Source: Stomorhina lunata
Lineage: Eukaryota > Arthropoda > Insecta > Diptera > Rhiniidae
Assembly (NCBI GenBank): GCA_933228675.1
Contig: OW121740.1
Coordinates: 32,197,632-32,261,631 of the forward strand
Length of the DNA stretch: 64,000 nt
Reading direction: 5' to 3'
The notes below the pieces were generated by a model. The model searched no databases. It was not told where the DNA came from and saw nothing but the letters and a program-made list of their open reading frames with translations. The number at the start of each line of letters is the position of its first letter. Positions within the stretch are counted from its first letter, which is position 1. The translations under genes and the position numbers were made by a program. Of the stretch, positions 59,201 to 64,000 are shown in pieces.

Positions 59201-59526
59201 TGGAAGACCCTGAGGCGAATTTCATACCGAAATCGATAAAGAATGATCTTATCCGCAATAAAATACGTGAAAATTTATCCAAAAGCTATGCTCTTAGAGC
59301 AAAGCAGTATAATAAACGGACACGCAAAGTTCAATTCAAACCGGGTCAAGAAGTTTATAGGCGCAATTTCGCTCTCAGTGACTCCAGTAAACTGTATAAC
59401 GCGAAAATGGGAAAAAAGTTTCTTAAATGTCGTATCGTTCGTCCGGTCGGGAACTGTTACTACGAGCTAGAAGACCTGCAGGGAAAAGCAATTGGTGTGT
59501 ACCACGCAAAGGACATAAAACAATAA
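56113..59526 (+). CDS. pol: Pol polyprotein: protease, RT, RNase H, integrase
   Basis: Open frame -1 to gag, directly after a TAA at 56,110. Translation most likely enters at 56,164 by frameshifting, not at ATG 56,113. Numbering from 56,113 (1137 aa): aspartic protease with LLDSGA (D144) and LFLGVDF; reverse transcriptase with LDARKLNALT, SSVDLKDAFWQI, MPFGLCNA and catalytic YLDD (447-450); RNase H with D596 (QCDASD), E636 (TEREC) and D663 (TDHSS); integrase with the zinc site H802-X3-H806 and C832-X2-C835, then catalytic D866, D926 and E961 (35-residue D-E spacing). The C-terminal tail, 'RPVGNCYYELEDLQGKAIGV' followed by HAKD, resembles a GPY/F-type module. All key residues are present and there are no stops, so the enzyme set looks functional. 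RNase H before integrase is the Ty3/gypsy order. Confidence 0.95.
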   Translation: MRDGQYGDTKMSTLFGKPEVGPVCWGTTSETCSPVSKLEDFNDLEEEKNKRVVKILVNNKVRISEKTGEPKVREIKPLHVRIKDYEIARERIFGKTRIEKTRERYRKRRELRREVANVSLYEGDDTRLYTRISINGVEIEGLLDSGATVTVLGEGCYDVVKKAGAMVHSFPSMVKTADGRSHKIQGRFKAQIKYNRVEREITFYLVPTLKRSLFLGVDFMKAFRLIVNLDSLTSNDMFWSEESGENPMNPSMHILCDQDRKLLEAIISKFPSFVEKGLGKTDLETHIIDTQDAAPVKQRHYPVSPAVQKLMYEELDRMLAMGVIETSQSPWNNPVTLVRKGTKNRLCLDARKLNALTVKDAYPLPHIEGLLSRLGDTHYISSVDLKDAFWQIPLDIQSREKTAFTVPGRPLYHFTVMPFGLCNAAQRLCRLMDKVIPSDLRDRVFVYLDDLLIVTPDYHTHLEILERVAELLSKAKLTINVEKSKFCFKELRYLGYIVGGGMLKPDPDKISSILEFPYPKTPRQVRGFMGTTGWYRRFIKDYATIATPVFDTLKKTRAFNFTNEAKIAFEKLKKALTSSPILRHPDFSKHFFVQCDASDIGIGAVLFQKDEVEGEHPIAFMSQKLTPAQRNYSVTERECLAVVMAIKKFRAYIELMPFTIITDHSSLKWLMSNKELSGRLARWSLLLQSYTFNIEHRQGSKNIVPDTLSRYNMDEIVVDVRRLIDLESPAFSSEEYLELIKEIKDNENNVPDLKVADNYIYKRTGHYAGDECFEDFSWKLWVPSALKEELIEKAHVPPISSHGGFHKTLKRLREYFFWPNMTKHVQEYVKKCEVCKESKSSNQVLRPPMTENVTDIVRPFQKIYIDFLGPYVRSKSGNCFIFIVLDHFSKFVLLKAMAKANNKNVVRFLVTEVFHKFGVPEIILSDNGSQFVSKEFGEMIESFGIKHMKTAIYSPQANASERVNQSILAAIRSYLKDDQRDWDNHLSEIECALRSSVHTSIGMTPYFALFGSNMITHGSVYKLARKLQLMEDPEANFIPKSIKNDLIRNKIRENLSKSYALRAKQYNKRTRKVQFKPGQEVYRRNFALSDSSKLYNAKMGKKFLKCRIVRPVGNCYYELEDLQGKAIGVYHAKDIKQ
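56158..56216 (+). promoter_or_regulatory. -1 ribosomal frameshift signal with pseudoknot
   Basis: Slippery heptamer G GGA AAC (56,158-56,164), in phase with gag codons. A 6-nt spacer (165-170) follows. Stem 1 is TCGGAC (171-176) with GTCCGA (196-201). Stem 2 is CTGGG (184-188) with CCCAG (211-215), extendable by a G-U pair. Loops are 7, 7 and 9 nt. The same heptamer is known to work in several retroviruses. The shift takes ribosomes from gag into pol at codon 56,164. Confidence 0.85.
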
Positions 59527-60803
59527 GTTTAATTTTTTTTCTATACTTGTCCAAGTTTTTTTTTGCCGTCGATAGCTATAAAATTTTGGTCCTAGTTTAT
59601 TTTATTTTCCAGTTCTCTCGTGTAATGATAATATTCCTAATTCTTTCTCAATGCTCCCAGTGGTCACCTCCTACGACAGTTTTTTTTTAGTTTTATTTAT
59701 ATATAGTTTTTCTTTTTATTTCATTTCGGTCTTAAGAATAGACCAATGAATTTTAGGTTTGTTTTTTTAGTATTTAAAATTTTCCTTTATTAGAATAAGA
59801 ATAGTAAATTTTGAATTAGTATTATAATCTAATTAACATGAATTAGTAATATAGTTTAAGGTATATGAATTAGTAGGATAGTTTAATTGCTAATTAGTAG
59901 AATATAAATAGAATTAATAAGATAATAATAATAGGAGTCTGTTAATTCTTAGAATTTCTAAATGAATTTAAAGATTTTGAATTTTAAAGCATTTTGAAGT
60001 TTCTTTATGAGTTTTAATTGGAAACCGTTCAAGGTTTAAAGAAAAATAGTTTTTAATTCTATTTTAAATTGGGAATAATTCATTTTTTTGATTCGTTTAT
60101 TTAGGTTTAGTATTTTATTTAAGGCAAAGTTCTTTTCAAATATTGAGCACGATTAGTTGATCCTTTGCACAAGAATTCAACTCAAGCTAAAGTTATAACT
60201 TCTTATTCTATTTAGCATTTGGACTTACTGGCCGATTATATCTAAGTTAATTATAATTCATTCTTCGACTTTTTGCATGACCAGTAGCCAACGTTTTTAG
60301 TTAGTTACCTTTTGTAACTGCTACTAGACTATTGGTGCATCTCCTTTAAACGTTGCAGGGGAACTATGCCATTAGAAACTGGGAGATGTTAGACACCTAG
60401 AATAGTAGCATATACTGAAATACGGATTTACAGCAAGCCAACGCAAGATTGTCAAAGTTTTCTAACGATATTCCACACGAAAGTAAAATATTCGATGGTA
60501 AATTATAATTAAAAGAATAAAATAAGCAAGTCTCATCCAAATGACTAAAATAGATTCGGAAATTATGACGAAAAAATGTTCATAACTCAAAATATAAAAT
60601 TCCCGGTACAAATTAGAGATTATATGAAGGGATGCTCATATTGAATTCTCTTTCGATTAAAAAAAAATATAACATAAAAAAAAAAAAAAATAACAATAAT
60701 AATTATAATAATAATAAAAATCATAATAATAAAAATAATAATAGAAATAATAATAGATATAATAATAAAACAAATGAATTCACTCACCATAATAATAACT
60801 GGG

Positions 60804-60893
60804 TACATGTCTGCGAGAAGTCTGAGAGAAATACCACTTGTTCCAATTGGAATGTTGTCGTGGAAATTATTATTATTTTTACATGTCTGCGAG
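60804..60893 (+). mobile_element. 5'-truncated SINE tail with 14-bp TSD
   Basis: TACATGTCTGCGAG at 60,804-60,817 is repeated at 60,880-60,893. Between them lie 62 bp: GTCTGAGAGAAATACCACTT, GTTCCAATTGGAATGTTGTC, GTGG and an A/T tail. These match the last ~45 bp of the SINE seen at 31.2, 37.7 and 44.1 kb. It fits target-primed insertion with strong 5' truncation. Confidence 0.8.
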
Positions 60894-62830
60894 CCATAAT
60901 AATGTAAATAAACCTGAAAAATCAAAGAAAAAAAAGTATAAATAACAATATAATTGGTAACAAAAAAAAAAAAAAAAAACACTTTTAAAGAGTGACAGAA
61001 TTGTCCCAGAACAGGTCTGAGCAAATGTTGGCTGTTTTTTTTGGTGGGAAATTTTAATACCTTTATTCCAAAATTTAAATTTATCTTCTAGATATAACTG
61101 TTGCCGAGAAAATGTCCAAAAACCGAGATGTGTTGTTTTGTCAAAAATATTTTTGATCGAAAAATTAACCCTTCTCTAGATAAGGTCTTTTTCCATACTG
61201 AAAAGTAACAATTAAAACAACTTTACTTTAGAAGGGAATGTGTTTTTTTCATTTATCCATTTGGTAAAAGAACGTGAGTAAAAATAGGTTGTTTTGTCAA
61301 AATATTTTTTGAAAATTATTGGAAACGCATGTTCACATTGGTTCTTTTGTCAAAATTACTTTACAAAATTTTTCTTTGTGTTCTGCAACATATTTTGATA
61401 TGGGTTCTTTTGTCAAAGGCGGATTGTAAAAATCTCGAGATAGGTTGATTTGGGGGCTTCTATATCTTCCGATCTACAATATATAGAAACACGCTGATAA
61501 GACAGAAAGATGCGCTTTCAAAAGTTATACATATGGTTGAAAAAGTGGAAAATTGTCCAATCTCGAGTTAGGTTGTTTTGTAATATGTCCACAGATATGT
61601 ATAACCTTACTCTTATATCTGTGATTTTATGTCTGATCGAAACACCCACAAGCTAAAATCTTGCAAAGTTTATGTCCATAGTCTACTTTTACATTAGTCA
61701 GGTTAGGCTTATCAAGTCTTGATTTTGTATGAGAAAAAACTGACAGAATTAAAATTGAGCAAACCTGACCGTACTATCAAGTTTACGAAAAATTTGAAAA
61801 TTTGTATGAAATTTAAGGAAAATAAAATGAAAACTGATGAAGAAAATGTTTGCGTGTGAACGTGAATGCAGGTTCAAAAGAGATTTAAAGAAAAACTGAT
61901 CAAGAAAACCTGATTCGTGTGAAACGGGACATACTATACAAACATCTAAATTCAAAAATAAAAGGAAATACTAGACATAATCCGCAAAATTTACCTTTCG
62001 TTTGTAAGTCATCCAAAACCAGTCCTTTTGTTGGCAAAAATGTTGTTATATACTAAAAAAATCAATTATTAAAACTAAACATCAAAATATACAAGAGAGT
62101 AACTTACCTATAGCAATCGGCTAGTTTACATAAAAAAAAATTTTTTTTCAACTAAACATCCATATTAAGAAATCCACTTTATAACAGTAATTTAATAAGA
62201 TACCTGAAAAGAAAACAAAAAAAATTATTAGTTAGAGTTTCTATTTTTAAATACATTTAGAATCAAAAGTAAAAAGGAGAATGTTTTATGTCAGTAAAAT
62301 GGTCTACGAATATCACCGATGAAGACGCGGTGTTGGAGATTTTATATCTCGTGTCAACACCTTTTTATAAGTTTGGCACAATACCAACGCCGTCAGTTTA
62401 TTTACCGGCATGGGTTTTTTTAAAAACCACATGAATTTTTTTTGTTTAAATTTTTTCTTATATTCCTTGTTTTTTATGCACTTTTTTTATCACATTTAGG
62501 TTAATTTCATTTTAAAACTTTTGGTAGATTTTTTTTCACTTTTTAATTAATATTATTTTAATAGTTTTCAATATTAAAACAAAAAAATAACATTTACTCA
62601 CATTGTGTGCTGTCCGTCCGAGATGAGAAAATAGAAAGGAAAAAGTCAGTGATGCCAATATGAGTGAAAAAGAAAATAGGTAATCGGGGGATGCCAGATC
62701 AACAAAAGTTAAAATGTGAGGAAAGAAGGGTATTGCCAGAGTCAAAATGTTTCAAATGCGTGAAGTTAACAAAACAAAAAGTAGAGGTGGGTTTAGGAGT
62801 TCCCCTCCCATTTCACTTCCACGGATGAGC

Positions 62831-62846
62831 GTAAAATGGTGGGGTT
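62831..62846 (+). promoter_or_regulatory. polypurine-tract candidate
   Basis: GTAAAATGGTGGGGTT stands immediately before the 3' LTR. AAAATGGTGGGG is purine-rich apart from two T's and is the expected position for the plus-strand primer, but it is a weak tract. Confidence 0.5.
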
Positions 62847-64000
62847 TGTCATGTCCCACCGAATAGTTTAGGTTGCATTTAAATGTATGTAAAATACATA
62901 AAGATACAACCGTAAAAACAGCTGTTTGGTGGGGCATTGGTTGAAAAAAAATTAAATTTGGGAAAAAAAGATGGCCGAAATGGCGGGAACTAGCCGAAAA
63001 AGAAGAGGAAGAAAGAAAAGAAGAAGAAGCATAGGGCCAAGAAGAAGAAGAAGAGTTTTTTTTTTGAGAGGATTCGATTTTGTGATGTGAAGATGAAAAG
63101 ACGTTTGTGAGAGTGGTTTTTTTTTGGAGTTTTTAAATTTTATTTAAAATTATTGATTTTTTTATTTTAAACTTTTTGTGATCACACATATATACATAAT
63201 AAATAAAAAAAAATATTACACAAAACATAAGACCAACTATTAAAACAAAACAAATAAATAAAATATATATATATATATATAAAAAAAAAAACAGAGAAAC
63301 AAATTAGTTTTTTTTGAAAACACACACGCATAGAAATAAATGAATAAAACAAAAATTATTTTTGGAAAGAAACACACACAAAATTACAATAATTACACAA
63401 AAATACATATATATCAAAAATTAATTAAAACACGCAAAAACTAAACGTGAAAATACCATATTACACAAATCAATAGAAGGATTCACCCACCACCAATACT
63501 AAGTGACCCATTATACTCTATAGAAGGGGGGAGTTTGTTTGACAGACCACGGACCGGAATACAAAAAAAAGGAGGACATTTGGGAAGTTTCGGTTTTTTT
63601 TTTGCCTTACCACTTAAGGTGAGGGTTGTGCAACTCAACAGCTTTAGGCAGGGCCGACGAATCTTTTACAACCTACTCCAAGGACAGAGTTACAGGACAC
63701 ATTGGACTGGGACGGACTTAATAAACTTTCCCTGGATTGAAGAGGCGATATAAAGGAGTGTCACCATGATGGAGTGAGCAGAAAAATTAACAGGTAAGTG
63801 AGCTAAATTATTAAGTAAGGGTAGATTTAGGGGCAGTTCCTAAAAATTAGGCCAAGGAACTGCCATGGAAGAGGGTGGGCAGGCCAAGCAGCATAACACC
63901 AGCTGCAAAGCCGAGTAAATAGAATGTTGCGATGTCCATGGACTAGCACATTTCCAAATTTCAATAGATAGGAATTGAGGATTGGCATTTGGCCTCAAAA
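62847..64000 (+). repeat. 3' LTR, cut by window end
   Basis: 1154 bp visible, matching 52,656-53,809 base for base except for two T runs: one base longer near 63,055-63,065, one base shorter near 63,593-63,603. About 134 bp should follow outside the window. Confidence 0.95.

Larger units (their letters stand above)
59527..62846 (+). other. 3' non-coding region of the retrotransposon
   Basis: 3.3 kb between the pol stop and the 3' LTR with no open frame above about 134 codons and no env-like signal (no long frame with signal peptide, furin site or membrane anchor). It contains an (AAT)n-like stretch (60,675-60,775), a truncated SINE tail (60,818-60,879), an A19 run near 60,962, and a hairpin at 62,329-62,361 (GGTGTTG...CAACACC with GAGAT/ATCTC inside). 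Unusually long for an env-less element. Confidence 0.8.
52656..64000 (+). mobile_element. Ty3/gypsy-type LTR retrotransposon (3' end cut by window)
   Basis: Order: 5' LTR, tRNA-Lys primer-binding site, structured leader, gag, -1 frameshift, pol (protease-RT-RNase H-integrase), 3.3-kb non-coding region, purine-rich stretch, 3' LTR. Integrase after RNase H places it in Ty3/gypsy (Metaviridae-type). Sequence style of pol and the second gag zinc motif recall the Mdg3/micropia-like insect elements; that is only an impression. If the 3' LTR is as long as the 5' one, the element ends near 64,134 (about 11.5 kb). Both frames are intact and the LTRs nearly identical, so it inserted recently. The 5' flanking bases TAAGG are the likely target; the other flank lies outside the window. 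Confidence 0.95.

Noticed and set aside
59427..59690. 87-codon frame overlapping the end of pol, hydrophobic, possible env start
   Set aside because: The first part is an out-of-frame reading of pol and the rest is T-rich sequence. There is no cleavage site, glycosylation pattern or continuing frame.
60620..61024. 134-codon minus-strand frame, very hydrophobic (Ile/Phe-rich)
   Set aside because: It is the reverse reading of an (AAT)n/poly-A stretch; low complexity only.

Overview
The window looks like intergenic or intronic chromatin of a higher fly, probably a calyptrate (blow fly or house fly relatives). This rests on the very high A+T content, on many copies of short INE-1/DINE-1-like elements carrying a 'GAGTCGATTTAGCGATGTCC' type block, and on fly-type Ty3/gypsy, hAT, piggyBac and LINE remnants. 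I found no host protein-coding gene, rRNA or functional tRNA gene. Almost everything recognisable is mobile or tandem-repeat DNA.

Layout, 1-52.6 kb. This part is a mosaic of old elements. There are four A/T satellite blocks: 4.0-7.3 kb (31-bp unit), 9.8-11.2 kb, 33.3-36.1 kb (29-bp then 31-bp units) and 39.9-40.4 kb. INE-like elements of at least three sub-types lie near 0.4-2.5, 15.4, 16.8, 18.6, 20-23.2, 25.4, 30-31.6, 38.5, 43.5-45.3 and 52.6 kb. Several contain nested insertions. A decayed piggyBac-like transposon (12.4-14.3 kb, TTAA on both sides) carries transposase remains and a LINE nested inside it. Other items are a non-autonomous hAT element with an 8-bp target duplication (28.75-29.71 kb), LINE reverse-transcriptase fragments, several inverted-repeat elements of unknown superfamily, and four copies of a tRNA-derived SINE with pol III box A and box B.

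Layout, 52.66-64.0 kb. One large, young Ty3/gypsy-type LTR retrotransposon fills the right end. The 5' LTR is complete (1288 bp, ends TGTCA/TGACA). The 3' LTR is cut by the window edge and differs from the 5' LTR, over the 1154 bp visible, only in the length of two T runs. Inside come a primer-binding site matching tRNA-Lys(CUU), a leader with three consecutive long hairpins, gag (512 aa), and pol in the -1 frame (protease, reverse transcriptase, RNase H, integrase). A 3.3-kb non-coding stretch with no env-like reading frame precedes the 3' LTR. The gag/pol overlap has a canonical slippery heptamer GGGAAAC, a 6-nt spacer and a predicted H-type pseudoknot. The whole hairpin leader lies between a good splice donor and an acceptor just before gag, so splicing could separate translated RNA from packageable genomic RNA. 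This element, intact in both frames and with nearly identical LTRs, is the most interesting part of the window and may still be active.

Limits: everything was read by eye. Repeat boundaries are approximate unless target duplications or matching ends are stated, and family names rest on motif recognition, not database searches.
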